Shown here piece by piece: positions 22,735 through 33,722 of a stretch of 64,000 nucleotides of DNA; position 1 is the first letter of the stretch, and every line of letters begins with the position of its first letter. Source of the stretch: Micrasema longulum (lineage: Eukaryota > Arthropoda > Insecta > Trichoptera > Brachycentridae); contig JAGVSM010004549.1 in the NCBI GenBank assembly GCA_022494885.1, positions 62,001 through 126,000 of the forward strand. The letters run 5' to 3'. The notes under the pieces are model-generated. The model had not been told where the DNA came from, did not search any database, and saw only the letters and a program-made list of their open reading frames with translations. Made by a program: the position numbers and the translations under genes.

Positions 22735-22790
22735 ATCGAGTAAAAATTAGTCCGCCTCGTTGTATAGGGGTTGACCTGTGCACCACTTAA
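22735..22790 (+). repeat. SINE-II head fragment
   Basis: AATCGAGTAAAAATTAGTCC then GCCTCGTTGTATAGGGGTTG match the 5' leader and A-box part of SINE-II, which then stops. Confidence 0.45.
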
Positions 22791-22794
22791 TAAA

Positions 22795-22945
22795 GGTATT
22801 TTCTCATCACACACGGTATTTTTCTGCGTAGTATCAGGTTTTATCACGACGAAAGTGCGTTGGGGAATGAAGTCAAAGAAAGCAATAACCCATGAATTAA
22901 AATGCCATCTACTACGCCCTTGTATCGTGTCAATTCAATTACTGA
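22795..22945 (+). repeat. Unclassified repeat shared with 50515-50665
   Basis: Shared words in order are ATTTTTCTGYGTAG, CACGACG, AATTRRAATGCCATC, and CCTTGTA-CGTGTC. It is partly preserved and of unknown class. Confidence 0.45.
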
Positions 22946-23729
22946 CCCATTACCTAATAGTATCTTATAAATTCTGCTATAGTTGTTTCTACTCATAGTC
23001 AGGGTGAGACGGAGAAATAATTCCTCCGATTATTGTTGTCCGACGTAGAAGGACCATAGAATATTATAATACACTAAAAGGCGCGTAGAATCAAGTTTGG
23101 ATACGTCAAAAAAATGCCAAATGCCCCCTGCACGACATCCCACCTGCGCGCATGCGAGAAGTGGCCGGGTTATATTGCCAAACCGCGAACAATTTACTAT
23201 CATAACACAAATATAAGATAATTTTATGTTATGTATCTCATCCTATTTTTTCTACACTTTAAAACAACACAACACGGGATAGTTGAATTCAAATCGGGAG
23301 TTGCGTATTGAGCGACGTCTACAGAGAAACTAATGGTCAAAACGTAAAACTACTCAATAAAGAGTAGTTTAGTCGCTTTCTGTTTGATACGCGTATGCGG
23401 TTTATGGACTATTCTTAATTCAATGGAAAAAGTATATCTCAATAATGAGCATCATTATTTGAAAATCAGTAGGCGGCAAGGGGGATGTCAAAGGGAATCA
23501 ATTTTGTTTTGTTCAAATTGAAAATTATCATTTCTATTGTAAACTAAGCAGGTACTTACTTAGTACAAATGTTCAAATATAAAATTAGGCCTTTGTCATA
23601 TTATTATAAATACGAGTACAAGATTGATTTACAAATCATGCCTAGTTATTATAAAGTCAAGCTAAAACAATTAAAAATTGGTTAGTTTGATTTACTTTTT
23701 GTTTTGGCTTTATAGTAGAATTTCGGATT

Positions 23730-24133
23730 AGTATTAGCTTGAGTCATGAAATTAATGCGAAAGTGTGTTTGCCTATTTGTTTGTGTTTCCTTAACGTCGA
23801 AACCGATCAACGTGATTTTTTTAAATAAGGATAGCCGGAGAGGTGAGAAGTGTCATAGACTACTAAAAAATATATAATTCATTTGGGAAAATTCTTAGTG
23901 GGAAAATTAATTTATTTTATAACAGAATAACGATGTAACGTCGCCGTCAAACAAAATGACCGTCCATTTGCATAGCGATAGTTGAAGGACTGGCAATTGA
24001 TGCAGGTTACTTTTTATCCCGAAAAAATATACTTCTTCATCTGGAAAATTCTTATTTATTAAATGACAAAACTAATTAATTAGCTTTTTCCCTAATACAA
24101 TGCGAACGAAGTCGCGAATAAAAGCTAGTTAAT
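23730..24133 (+). mobile_element. Helitron-like non-autonomous element
   Basis: The 3' side has a short hairpin GCGAACGAAGTCGC followed by AATAAAAGCTAG and a T, the CTRR-type end with upstream hairpin expected of Helitrons. Upstream words (GCGAAAGTGTGTTTGCC, AACGTCGAAACC, TTACTTTTTATCCCG) are ones I associate with a very common moth repeat. The 5' end is not determined and no Rep/helicase is present. Confidence 0.4.
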
Positions 24134-24275
24134 TAGTAAAATGGAAAAACTAACAAAAAGGATGAAAGAAAATTCGAAGTGGATAATGTTTACGATAAAA
24201 ATAACATGCAGTATTTTGAGTTTGTCCAAATGTTTATAGATAAAAGATTTGATTTCACTTCTTAGGAAGTCATTA

Positions 24276-24480
24276 AGATTAACAAATTACGACAGAGATA
24301 GAGAACATTTTACAGAAGGGAATATTTCTTCTATATTTCTTCGATTCTTAGGCAAATAGGTGAATGTTACACAGTGTGTAAAGTGGCCACTTAAACCAGC
24401 CAACGACAGGTCATAAGCCCGTTAATGTCTAGACTTCCATATCCCCTTCTCTAAAATGTTCTCTGTTGTAATTTGTTAAA
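24276..24480. repeat. Palindromic copy of family R
   Basis: Left arm 24276-24325 (AACAAATTACGACAGAGATA) and right arm about 24436-24480 are inverted. The right half, read on the minus strand, matches 4535-4649 and 10597-10712 including AAGTGGCCACTTTACACACT. Confidence 0.55.
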
Positions 24481-25049
24481 AATAACATGTTCCAAAAAAT
24501 ACATTTACTGCCTCAAAAGCTGTCCCTAGTTAGGCAGTTTAGATGAATCACCAGCAAAAAATTAAAATATGTTTGCCTATATAACTAAATAAATTGCCGT
24601 GATAAATATGAAAATATAGAACCATTAATAAATAATGAATAGAACATTTATATAATATTCAGTTGGTAATGGATATTTAAAATATTGTAGACATTGGTTG
24701 GCAGAAGGTATCAAATTCCGCTTTTGGTTATTTGGCAATAAAGAATGAAGATGTATCTCCGTGATAAAGCCAATTGGTGATTCAAATAGTTTGCTTGTCA
24801 TTCAATAACTACTGCCAGTGGCTACCTAGTACCTAACCACTAACTACTAACTACCTTGAACTTTAAAATAAAACTTTATTGGATAACACGCAACATGACA
24901 TGTATGTATAACTAATATCTCATTATTCAATCTGCCATACGGAGCAAGCTATTATTTGAAATTGTGAACGGTTCAGAATTAAAAATATATTTTTTGTCTG
25001 TTTTAAGAAATATTTGAGTACGGATGAAGAATACATAAAAATCCTATGT

Positions 25050-25280
25050 AGGTAAATCGAGTGGAGATAAGTCCGCCTCGTTGTGTAGTGGTTGGCGCGT
25101 TCGCCTATTTTCCTTGAGGTCCTAGATTGGACTCCTGTCAAGGTGGATGTGACGCATTCATTTTAAAAATGGTTTGAATTGCAGTATTCTATTATTCCAG
25201 GATCGGTACCTGAAGCGAGAGATCGATCACCTTAGCTTCATGTAAAAGATGATTGAAAGACATTTCATCTTCATTTCATC
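25050..25280 (+). repeat. tRNA-derived SINE (SINE-II), copy
   Basis: The leader AATCGAGTGGAGATAAGTCC precedes GCCTCGTTGTGTAGTGGTTG (A-box part) and a diverged B box (AGATTGGACTCCTG). The body ends with GATCGGTACCTGAAGC and CACCTTAGCTTCATGTAA. Confidence 0.65.
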
Positions 25281-25384
25281 TTTTATTTATTTTAAAACAA
25301 CCGATATAAATAAAAAAAAATTTAGGGAATTTGAAAGTCTAGGCATTTCCTATTCAGTGATGGAACCTTAACCATTTTTTATTT

Positions 25385-25650
25385 ATGTCTAAATCTCGTG
25401 CCAGCACGTTTGCCTACCACACAAAAGGTCTCGGGTTCGATTCCCGACATGATTGATGTGAAATATTTATTCAAAAGAGTGGTTTCACACCAGACTATTT
25501 CATAGTCCCTGGACTGGTACCTGAAGCCTAAGACTGATCATCTAACCTTCGTGTAACAAAAAAATATTAAGGTACGCTGTGATTGGTGTACCAATGCAGT
25601 GCCCTATGCACTATAAAGTGCGGAAAGGGAATGATGATGATGATATTTTG
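25385..25650 (+). repeat. tRNA-derived SINE (SINE-II), near full copy
   Basis: The B box reads GGGTTCGATTCCC (about 25433-25445). The body TGATGTGAAATATTTATT, TAGTCCCTGGACTGGTACC and ATTGGTGTACCAATGCAG follow, ending in GGAAAGGGA and a (ATG)n run. Confidence 0.75.
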
Positions 25651-25718
25651 ATCTTTTTGGAAGGGATGTAAAAATTAATAATATTACGTTCAACATAATT
25701 AGTTTTATTTTAGTTCCT

Positions 25719-26113
25719 AATGAGGAACTTCAGCCCTACGGGAAATGGATACAAAAAATAATTTCTTGCGCGGGGTAAAAATTAGAGCATTAAATTGTAA
25801 AGCAAAGTTTCTTGAAAATATACGGAAAAAACATTAAAAAATATTTTCATAAAAACGCACTACTTTGAATGACGTCACTGGTTCATGTGAATCAACCTAT
25901 GCTCTGAGAGCTATGGAAGATTTCCGGTCTGCTTGTCGCTTCTGGACCAATGGGAAGAACTGAATGAGAATAAGCGGAAACGAACACCTGACGCTACACG
26001 CGGAGTTATTTCCGAAATACAAAAATTTAAATAATCGTAGCGCTGATAATACGATATTTAAAAAAAAAATGTAACTTAGTTTAATAATAAAAAAACCGCT
26101 AAACTTCCTCATT
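25719..26113 (+). mobile_element. MITE-A, best-preserved copy (395 bp)
   Basis: The ends AATGAGGAACTTCAGC and the reverse complement of GCTAAACTTCCTCATT are inverted repeats. Internal landmarks are GGGGTAAAAATTAGAGCAT, TTTCTTGAAAATATACGG, two TGACG words, GATTTCCGGTCTGC and CGTAGCGCTGATAATACGAT. No coding frame. Related copies are at 12.1, 43.7, 45.1, 52.1 and 55.9 kb. Confidence 0.75.
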
Positions 26114-26127
26114 GAGTGTCAATAACT

Positions 26128-26945
26128 CCTGGGCTGCTATTCCAAACGCTCTCGCAGCCGTAGAAAACACTTTTATCTCGCGTATTTTGTACGTAAAAAC
26201 ATAAGATAAAAGTGTTTTCTATGGCCGCGAGAGCGGTTCAGAATAGCACCGCTGGGGTGATATTCCAAACGCTATCGCGGCTTTCATAAATATTTATGTT
26301 TATTTATTCTTTTACAATTTTCATATATCCCATCGTCTCGTTTTGAACACCTTCTATGACTTTTATACCCATTTTTAACGAGATGAAGTCGCCAAGCAAA
26401 GCAAATATTTTTTTGTTCATGTATTTTATTCTTCCAAACTAAAGCCTATCACCGGGTAACCGAAATTATGGAATGCGCGCTAATGAGCATAAAACGAATC
26501 TTCTTACAGATCGCAACAGAAACATGACAGAGCGAAGACGTGTCAAAATAATGCACGTAATGTGAAGGTGATCGCACGGGTTGTTATTTAAATTAATATT
26601 TAACCTAAAAACACTAGCCCTTATTAGCAAAATGTTTCTTGGTGTATAATTATTTCAAATATTTACGTTGATATGGCATGCTTCACGACCGAGCGGGTAA
26701 CGGCTGTCAATCTTCGCATCGTAATGGCTAATATTGAGATCCATGTTTTACCGATCGACGTGTTTTCGCAGTTGGCTTTAGTTTAGTTCAGTTTATAGAG
26801 CGGTTCAGAATATCATCCCAGCAGTGCTATTCTGAACCGCTCTCGCGGCCGTAGAATAAGCTTTTATCTCGCGTGTTTACATACAAAATACGCGAGATAA
26901 AAGTGTTTTCTACGGCCGCGAGAGCGTTCGGAATAGCAGCGCTGG
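26128..26945. mobile_element. 818-bp element with long, internally palindromic terminal inverted repeats
   Basis: The left 150-160 bp and right 150-160 bp are inverted copies (ends GGGCTGCTATTCC and GGAATAGCAGCGCTGG). Each terminal repeat is itself a foldback: 26128-26255 and 26818-26945 both read GCTCTCGCGGCC-hairpin-GGCCGCGAGAGC, with ACACTTTTATCTC arms. An inner boundary pair (GCTGGGGTGATATTC at 26251, GAATATCATCCCAGC ending 26822) brackets a 570-bp core. The core has no coding frame but is duplicated at 27851-28414. A related mini-element lies at 30860-30948. Confidence 0.7.
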
Positions 26946-27559
26946 CTACATAATATATTGACATTGTTTGTGTTATATGTTTTGAAATTTTTTTTAAATA
27001 ATAAATAATTTTTTTAATTAAAAGGATTATGATTGCTCTTCGCTAATTCGTGATGGGTTTTTCTTCTGATAATTTTGATGAATGAATACAGACCCGGCCA
27101 GGGATCAATACTAATACAGGTGGATTAACATTGTTCTACAAAGATACTAATAATTTCGTTTGGTATTTTTTATGTTTATTAAGCATCAATAGTACCTACC
27201 TATATTAACATAAAATATTTCATGATTGACATAATCGATATGGTTGACATGAAATATTTATAAAAAAATACTTTTTTACTCTAGAATATTTTGTAATCTC
27301 TATTCTGGCACACGAAGTGAAAGACTAATTAAAATAGTGTAATATAATATATCTTATTGATTGATTTGGTGTTTATTTTGTAGAGCTCCATATTTAAACT
27401 TATAAAATTAGAAATCAAACACTGATTTGAGTCTACTGAACACTTTATTTTATTTTTACAAATATAAAAATATAAAAACAAAAATTTCGTGACAATTGTT
27501 TGTATTAAGATCGTAGAGTGTTTAAATCAACCGTTTGAGCAACCTCCAAATTAAATCAC

Positions 27560-27960
27560 AATAATCACAACCACAACATTCTACATGAGATCATTTTGTG
27601 CATCGAATGCATTTTATCCATTCTTCTCCTTTATTGGATATATACGCTTTGTTACAGTAAACACACTTCGCATCATCTTCATCGGTCATTGGATTATCAT
27701 CATTATCTGTGTCCACGAAAATAAAGTTTCTCTCACTACAACTAACTTCTCCCAGCTTTTTGAGAAATCAATTCGTCCACAAAATGTATTTCCTTCTTAT
27801 TTTTTACATGCTCTTCTAAAGAAGTCTGCGGTGCGTGGAACTGCTGCATTGCTTTCATAAAAATCTATGTTTATTTATTCTTTCACAATTTTAATATATC
27901 CCATCGTCTTGTTTTGAACACCTTCTACGACTTTTATCATTTCGGAAGAGTCCCATTTTT
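27560..27960 (-). pseudogene. Internally deleted pogo-like transposase relic (HTH start and PHD end)
   Basis: Read on the minus strand, about 27940-27740 gives KVVEGVQNKTMGYIKIVKE and, further on, VPRTADFFRRACKK, resembling the psq-type helix-turn-helix of pogo transposases. About 27710-27590 gives DDAKCVYCNKAYISN then GEEWIKCIRCTK and SHVECCG, a PHD-type zinc finger often found at the C-terminus of such transposases in insects. There are stops and frame shifts, and the DDD catalytic core between the two is gone. Confidence 0.55.
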
Positions 27961-28414
27961 AACGATTAATCGATCGAGATGAAGTTGCCAAGCAAAACAA
28001 ATATTTTGTTATTAATGTATTTTATTATTCCAAACTGAAACCTACCATCGGGTAACCGAAATTATGAAATGCGCGCTATTTAATGGGTACTTGGTATTGA
28101 GCATAAGACAAATCTTCTCACAGATCGCAACTTAAACATAACAGAGCGAAGACATGGCAAAATAATGCACGTAATTTAAAGTTGATAGCACGGATTGTTA
28201 TTAAAATTAATAATAAACCTAAAAACACTAGCCCTTAGTAGCAAAATATTACATGAAAAATGTTTCTTTGTATTAAATTTATTCAAGTATTTACGTGAAT
28301 ATTGCATGCTTCACGACCGAGCGGGTAACGGCTGTCAATCTTCGCATCGTAATGGCCAATGATGAGACCCATGTTTTACAGATCGACATGTTTTCGCAGT
28401 TGGCTTTAGTTTAG
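27851..28414 (+). repeat. Direct duplicate of 26280-26786
   Basis: About 500-560 bp align end to end at roughly 90% by eye, including CCCATCGTCT, GGGTAACCGAAATTATG and CTTCACGACCGAGCGGGTAA. The second copy has three small insertions. It overlaps the N-terminal side of the pogo relic, so the shared block is probably the transposon's 5' region. Confidence 0.75.
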
Positions 28415-28909
28415 AAATATTGGGGTACCTGGAATCAGGCAACTACCCGGTAAATAGTCACTTTCCTCTATTTCGTGTACACAAATCATCCTGGTTGGGA
28501 AAAAAGCGTAAAACTCAGCTCGGTACGTTACATACGTGACTTACAATATTTGTATAGTAGTCGTTCGTGACTATAGGTCCATTTGCCATTAATTGGATGA
28601 TTGCAAAATAAAAAAACCACAAAAGAAAACCTTATTTAAAAAAAAAAAATATCCGTAATAGGTGGTTTGTTTTTCCATTACTCCAGAGCTACACGATGAT
28701 TAAAACTGACCGCAGGCAAAGGTAAAACCTACTAACAACCTTGGAATATAATATACAAGTACAACAATACTATTTTGAATCTGCATTATTTTTGTTTCAT
28801 TCTTAGTTTTTCTGTGTATTCTGCATGCCAACAAAATAGCTACATAAATATGTAGGTACTATAGCCACAAACATAAGTTTCGTAAGCACTTAGTAGGTAC
28901 CTAAATACG

Positions 28910-29105
28910 CTCACCAACAGGGGTGCACTTATGTAGGAATATGATTTTTTTAATGCATTGAATGTCAGTTGATATTATTGTAGTATTAACAAAAATCCAG
29001 TAAAAATAAATAAATGGATAGAAATTATAAGGAATTTAAGGAAATAATCTGATTGAGATCCACAAAAAACGAACGCCGTTTGTAAACATTCAAAAACATT
29101 TTTTT
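28910..29105 (+). repeat. Unclassified repeat, inverted partner at 54890-55100
   Basis: Shared words are CACCAACAGG, TTGAATGTCAGTT, TCTGATTGAGATCCA and GTTTGTAAACATTCAAAAAC. The partner is on the opposite strand 26 kb away. Confidence 0.5.
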
Positions 29106-30610
29106 TTCAGTTCAAAGCTGTATGTCTCGCCTTTCTACTTTCTACGCTGCTTCACATTTACTGACCGCTGCGCGTAAAACACTATTTCCCACCAAATACA
29201 AGATAAGTTCCGGAACCTCAGTTGAATGGAAAACGAGACGGGTGCTTAGTGCCTCATCAGCATAATTTATACATACATATATATCAATGTAAACCTAGCA
29301 ACCGAAATGGATAAAAATTTTAAGACAAAGCTATCAATCTTAATAAACTTCTTAGGGCGGCCTAGGAGGTAAAATCCAGTGCTCGTCTGCAAAGTTTTGG
29401 ACATATTCAAAATATTGTTTATTAAATCATACTTTTTGTTCCATCTGTATATTTTAAGCCGAGTTGATTAACTTTGCTATCGGAATTTGATTAAAATATC
29501 CGAAACTATTTTTCATAATACAGACATAAACCACAATACCTTAAGACAAAATAAATTTATCCTGTAGCTCAATCACAAATAACTATTGACGTGCTAATAA
29601 GCGACGTGATAACAATTTCTCACCGTGGTTGTTTATCGTATTCGCGATCACAATGGAACATCAGTGTACACCTAATATTAAATGTCAAAATATTTACCTT
29701 TCGCGACGTTTAATTCTGCTGCGCAATCACATATTTAAATTTCACCGATGTAAATATGGAAAATATTCAAAAACTGCTATTTTATTTTTTGTTAATCGTG
29801 CTTTTTATTGCATTTAGCCTGCGGTTGGCAAGCCAAATGTCAAAAAAAGCAGTCGCCATGGTAATTGTAATTTAATTTTAACTTTTTTGTAATAGATACT
29901 CCTTACTTTTTTGCAAATGCAATTTATTGTATTTTTTTTTTTTTTAATAAACGCTGATTTTTCGCCAGTGAACTGTATTTATTTACGAGAAAAACAAAAA
30001 ACAAACCGACACAAGCGTTGACTTAGAGATTACACACACGTTGACTTTTGACTGCGATAACTTTAGCATGCTCATTATTGTTCATTGTGATCGCTCAAAT
30101 GCTTAGCATTTGTGATTGAGCCACTGACAGCTAAACATTTCATGTCTTCGGTTCTGTCTAATGGTGTCAATATCGTATTTTACTCACGTTTCCACTAAAA
30201 AATTCCACAACATACGAATACGAACGAACAGTCTGTGACTCTTATGTGACATTGCTGTAAAATAAGATACCTAAAATAGTACACATTCAAATAAATTTAT
30301 TCCGAAAATCGGCTTTTCTGTTGTGTGCTAAAATTAGTCTAATGAGAATCACATTATCATATTTAAACTGCAACTTGTGCCTACGAAGAATTATTACAGA
30401 TTGTCTTTGTTAAAAATGTACATAACATATTGATTCTTGTACAAATTTTCCATGAATCTAAATCGGTAATTGGCCATGTAATATTCATTTGTGAAAAGCT
30501 GATTCTTTTGCTGATACAATAGTTATGTATGGCTAATTTTACACCGGTCGCGGTCGTACAAATCCACACGACACGGTTATTTAACTCAAAACAAAAATTC
30601 ATAGTGCAAA
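29106..30610. other. No gene or repeat family recognised
   Basis: AT-rich sequence with short chance frames only; a CTAATGG and GATTGAG-rich stretch near 30.1 kb has no clear structure. Confidence 0.35.
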
Positions 30611-30615
30611 AATTC

Positions 30616-30661
30616 ATCAACAAATGAATCCACCCAATTTAGGGTGGATTCATTTGTTGAT
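30616..30661. repeat. Perfect 20-bp-arm hairpin
   Basis: Arm 30616-30635 and arm 30642-30661 are exact reverse complements around the loop AATTTA (30636-30641). The inner stem is AATCCACCC / GGGTGGATT. It stands alone about 35 bp upstream of a SINE-II head. Confidence 0.8.
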
Positions 30662-30694
30662 TGGGTACAATGGCCCACGCTGAGGTAAAAATCC

Positions 30695-30755
30695 GGCATA
30701 AGGAAATCTAGTGGAGATTAGTCGGCCTCGTGGTGTTCTGGTTAGTGTGTTTGCC
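30695..30755 (+). repeat. SINE-II head fragment
   Basis: AAATCTAGTGGAGATTAGTC then GGCCTCGTGGTGTTCTGGTT match the SINE-II leader and A-box half; the B box is missing. Confidence 0.5.
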
Positions 30756-30859
30756 TGTCATTAAATATATAAATATAATCAATGCACGATATTAATACAA
30801 TAAAAATCCATGTTTTTTATCACGATTTTTACAATCGACTGAAATGGGCCTATAAATAC

Positions 30860-30948
30860 TGGCAGTGTGATTCTGAACGCTCTCTAGGAACCCATGGGGT
30901 AGGGAAAGTCTCTTTACCTCCAAGAGAGCATTCAAAATCGCACTGCAG
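30860..30948. mobile_element. Miniature foldback related to the 26.1 kb element
   Basis: Ends GCAGTGTGATTCTGAACGC and GCATTCAAAATCGCACTGC are inverted repeats, with GCTCTCT/AGAGAGC just inside. The terminal words match those of 26128-26945 (GCTATTCTGAACCGCTCTC). Confidence 0.6.
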
Positions 30949-31129
30949 ATAGGTTATACCAATTTAACAATATTTTAAAACTTTTTTCACCTAAAACAAC
31001 ATATAAAATACCTTCCATGGGTATGTTTTTTTTTAAAACTATGCGAGTAATAAATAGTCGGTTATTTTTTTAATGCGTTTTATGAAAAGAAAACACTTCG
31101 AATACAAAATGTATATGTTTTATGGTTTC

Positions 31130-31375
31130 ATTATCACCATCATCTCTATTCGCACCCAGTGGTGCATAGAGCAGTGCATTGATACTTTAATTGCAGTATA
31201 TCTTAACCATGTTTGTAAGCTGATCAGTCTTACGTTTCAGGTGCCCAGTCCAAGAACAAAAAAATATAGACGTGCTTAACCATTTTTAAAACCAATATAT
31301 CATGTCCACCGTAGACGAACGTGCCAACCACTACCCTACGAGACGGACTAATCTCCACTCGATTTATTTTTTGAG
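31130..31375 (-). repeat. SINE-II copy
   Basis: From right to left it shows the leader TCGAGTGGAGATTAGTCC, the A-box part, the degraded B box, the body GGTGGACATGATATATTGG and tail words ACTGGGTGCGAATAGAG ending in a (GAT)n run. Confidence 0.6.
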
Positions 31376-31784
31376 AGTAACCATTAAAACACTCGTCCAG
31401 GATTTTGGTTCTATTTCTCACACAGATGTATTCATCCTCCTCCCGGACACGGACAAGTTTATGGTTTACTAATATGCAAATACAAATAGAAGGATGTTAT
31501 TAAACATTGATCCATTGATCAGGAACATGTTTTTAGATTTTAAAGAAAATATGTTGATATGTAGGGTAGAGATCTATTGCCCAACTTGCCACATACCCGT
31601 GCCCAACTTACCCCACCTATGTGGTAGATTGAGTCACTAAGAAATTCATCAGTCATGGCAATATCTTCGAAACCAGTTCAAAAATCGTTTTATTTTATAA
31701 AAACGTTTAGAGTGAGGTAAATTATTTATCTAACATTATAGGAATCAGCATGCTTATTCTGTCAAATTTTCGTTTCTTAAATTT

Positions 31785-32045
31785 GTCTGTCGGCCTCGTG
31801 GTGTAATGGTCAACGCGTGAGCCTGCCACGCAAGAGGTCTCGGGTTCGATTCCCGACAAGGTTGATATGAAATATTAATTTAAAAGGGTGTTTTCACACT
31901 AGAATACTTCATAGTTCCTGGACTGGTACCTGAACCGTAAGACTGATCATTTTACCCTTATGTAACAAAAATGATCAAAATACGCTGCAATTGGTGTACC
32001 AATGCAGTGCCTTATGCACCATTAGGTGTGGAAAGGGAAAATAAT
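31785..32045 (+). repeat. tRNA-derived SINE (SINE-II), reference copy with both Pol III boxes
   Basis: The A box TGGTCAACGCG is at 31808-31818 and the B box GGTTCGATTCC at 31843-31853, spaced as in tRNAs. The body has GATATGAAATATT, CCTGGACTGGTACCTG, ATTGGTGTACCAATGCAG and TGTGGAAAGGGA, then an A/T-rich run. A functional tRNA is excluded because no matching acceptor stem closes. Confidence 0.8.
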
Positions 32046-32340
32046 AAAAATTTAAAATTAATTGTTTGTTCGTCAAATATTAATCTCACTCTAAGGCAAT
32101 CAAAATCGTATTTCGCTCTCTTTCCCTCTTAAACGATACAAAAGAATTTACGAAACGAATTACTGAATTACTTACAGAATAAGGTTCCAGATAAATCTGA
32201 TACAACCGCTTAAGGGTTATGATAGAGTCAATTTAAAAGTGCTTAACTAGGCCCACCCCTACTAACTACTACTATAGTCCTTAAAATATAGCTTGATTAG
32301 AATGACAGCTGTCAAACTAATTTGTTAGTGGTGGGAATTA

Positions 32341-32368
32341 CTGATCACTGATCACTGATCACTGATCA
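32341..32368 (+). repeat. CTGATCA tandem repeat, four units
   Basis: Four exact copies of the 7-bp unit CTGATCA run head to tail. Confidence 0.9.
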
Positions 32369-32510
32369 AATCGATTTTATCAGTTATTTCATGCAATCAT
32401 GAAACTCTATTTCTGAAAATTGATACAAAAAACGCAAAAATAAGCCTATTATAGTGTGTTTAACACAATTATTCACCAAAAAATTAGACGTTTATACTTT
32501 TTTTTATTAA

Positions 32511-32993
32511 CACTTTGAATACCGGCCGAATACACATAGAATTTACCCAGTGCCCGGCCCATTTTCGCGAAATTTCATGCTTTGTAAAGGGTTTCTTAAA
32601 AGTGTCGTAATTATGAAAATACTGGATTAAATCAATTGGATCTTCTCGTATTTATTTGAAACAATTTAATAAGTCATTTGTGTGTGAAAGTTTTGCCAAC
32701 ATTGGCCTTTATGGAAGGCCACACTGCAATGTTCGCACATATACAGGTCTCACTCCCTTTTTTGTGCTTTGTATTCCGGAGCCGTCTAAACACGTGATTT
32801 CGAAATCACACGTTGTGTCCCGGTCCCGTGTTTTCACGTAGTTTACCAGCAGCGAAAAAGTACTAATAAAAGTCACTAGATGTCAACAAAATTCACTTTT
32901 TTAGACAGCTGGTAAACCACCTGAAAACACGGGACCGGGACACAACGCGTGGTTATATAATCACGTGTTTACACGGCTCCGGGATACAAAGTG
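32511..32993. mobile_element. piggyBac-like MITE with TTAA duplication and inner 84-bp inverted repeat
   Basis: Termini CACTTTGAATACCGG and CCGGGATACAAAGTG are inverted and flanked by TTAA at 32507-32510 and 32994-32997. Inside, 32767-32850 and 32908-32991 are a second, near-perfect inverted repeat (GGAGCCGTCTAAACACGTGA; GTCCCGGTCCCGTGTTTTCA) around a 57-bp spacer. The left part is thus a third copy of the end. No coding frame that is protein-like. Confidence 0.7.
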
Positions 32994-32999
32994 TTAAAA

Positions 33000-33720
33000 A
33001 CATCAAATGATTTTTTTTTTATTCGATTAATTTACATTGATCAGTTTGTCCCATTTCTAACGTTTTTGCAAAATGATGTAACCTTGTAAGAACTTCGTAA
33101 ATAGGATTAGTTTAGTTTTTTTTAGTTTTAAAGCTGACTTTATATATGAATGTTGATTTATGTACCAAGTATTGTATTACAAAAATAAATTAACACGCCA
33201 GATACGAATGATTTTTCGTGTGTCTCCTTTGACGTTACTACAAAGTTAAGTCGTCACTTTTTCTGACAAATATCATTCTAATCAAGCTTTATTTTAAGTA
33301 CTATAAGTACCTGTTGTTGCATGCTTCACATGTTAACACAATATTTTTATGAATACAATTTATTTACGAATCATGATGATGTGTATAAAAATTACCACCA
33401 GGATTGATTAGGTTTTATCTTACAAAAACGAAATTAATACAATAAGCAACACTTGTACAATCTTACATAATATCAGTAGTCAGTAGGTAATTACATATCT
33501 GTCAAAATGAAAACAAATCTTAAAAGAATGTTAGAATGCCCGTTACTTTAAAGATAATAGTAGTGACAGCTTTGCCCATAAAACCGTCTCCGTTATCATA
33601 TCTGTCGCCCCAAGACAGATTTGTGACGATAAAAGCTTCGCGTATCATCTGCATGCAATGATTTGCGTGTGAGCTAACGAGCAAAATGTCGCCGCTGATA
33701 TTACTTGGTCATGACACTAA
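33000..33720. other. No feature recognised
   Basis: AT-rich DNA with no inverted repeat or family member I can match elsewhere in the window. Confidence 0.35.
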
Positions 33721-33722
33721 AC

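Noticed and set aside
31785..31860. Possible true tRNA gene
   Set aside because: A and B boxes are present, but there is no closing acceptor stem and the sequence continues into a repeated body with many relatives. It is a SINE head.
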